Source: an uncultured beta proteobacterium
GTDB taxonomy: Bacteria > Pseudomonadota > Gammaproteobacteria > Burkholderiales > Rhodocyclaceae
Assembly: GCA_903930395.1 (NCBI GenBank)
Contig: CAIYYE010000135.1
Span: 1 to 12,721 of the forward strand
Direction of reading: 5' to 3'
Length of the DNA: 12,721 nucleotides
Made by a program: the position numbers and the translations under genes. Positions within the stretch are counted from its first letter, which is position 1. The number at the start of each line of letters is the position of its first letter. The notes beneath the pieces are model-generated. The model was not told the DNA's origin and made no database searches. It saw only the letters and a program-made list of their open reading frames with translations. Below are positions 12,697 through 12,721 of the stretch, piece by piece.

Positions 12697-12717
12697 TTTT
12701 CAGCACTTCGCTGAAAA
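12697..12717. repeat. Perfect inverted repeat directly after tRNA-Leu
   Basis: TTTTCAGC (12697-12704) and GCTGAAAA (12710-12717) are exact complements with a five-base loop, starting at the base after the tRNA CCA. The T-run is on the 5' side and the A-run on the 3' side, the wrong polarity for an intrinsic terminator. It may serve in 3' processing or be part of a following feature cut by the window edge. Confidence 0.45.
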
Positions 12718-12721
12718 ACTG

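Noticed and set aside
12697..12717. Intrinsic terminator after the tRNA
   Set aside because: The hairpin has T's before and A's after the stem, opposite to what an intrinsic terminator needs on either strand.

Overview
The window looks like a chromosomal segment of a high-GC Gram-negative bacterium. The gene content (hpnCDE squalene operon, mnmH, a tesA/ABC-ATPase divergent pair, a PAS-GGDEF-EAL regulator) and the style of the proteins suggest a betaproteobacterium, perhaps of the Rhodocyclales (Dechloromonas/Azonexus-like). That placement is an inference from family resemblance, not from a search. I see no IS element, CRISPR array, prophage or integrase. The region is densely packed core/accessory metabolism plus one signalling module.

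Layout, left to right. (1) 1-1748, minus: the N-terminal 582 residues of an NDP-forming acyl-CoA synthetase-like protein, cut by the window edge, with a candidate sigma70 promoter in the 88-bp gap behind it. (2) 1837-2244, minus: an OsmC-family thiol peroxidase-like protein. Its start codon overlaps head-to-head with that of a plus-strand SAM-dependent methyltransferase (2243-2782). (3) 2755-4423, minus: tesA (periplasmic SGNH esterase) followed after 4 nt by mnmH (tRNA 2-selenouridine synthase). tesA again shares an overlapping head-to-head start with a plus-strand LolD/YbbA-type ABC ATPase (4422-5096). (4) 5093-9436, minus: a two-gene signalling unit. A soluble HDOD-GAF-histidine kinase is followed after 3 nt by a response regulator with PAS, GGDEF and EAL domains, so the pair probably links an intracellular cue to c-di-GMP turnover. 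(5) 9437-9676: the only sizeable intergenic region (240 bp), AT-rich and dyad-rich, with a possible hpnE terminator and the presumed promoter of the kinase operon. (6) 9677-12558, minus: hpnC-hpnD-hpnE with 4-nt gaps, the three-step route from farnesyl diphosphate to squalene. No squalene-hopene cyclase is present here. (7) 12612-12696, plus: tRNA-Leu(UAG), divergent from hpnC.

The genome is extremely compact here. Two divergent pairs overlap at a CATG (start on start), one convergent pair overlaps at a CTAG (stop on stop), and another convergent pair overlaps by 28 bp. Promoters for several genes must therefore lie inside the neighbouring coding sequences. The signalling pair at 5093-9436 is the part most worth study; nothing else amounts to an obviously undescribed system.
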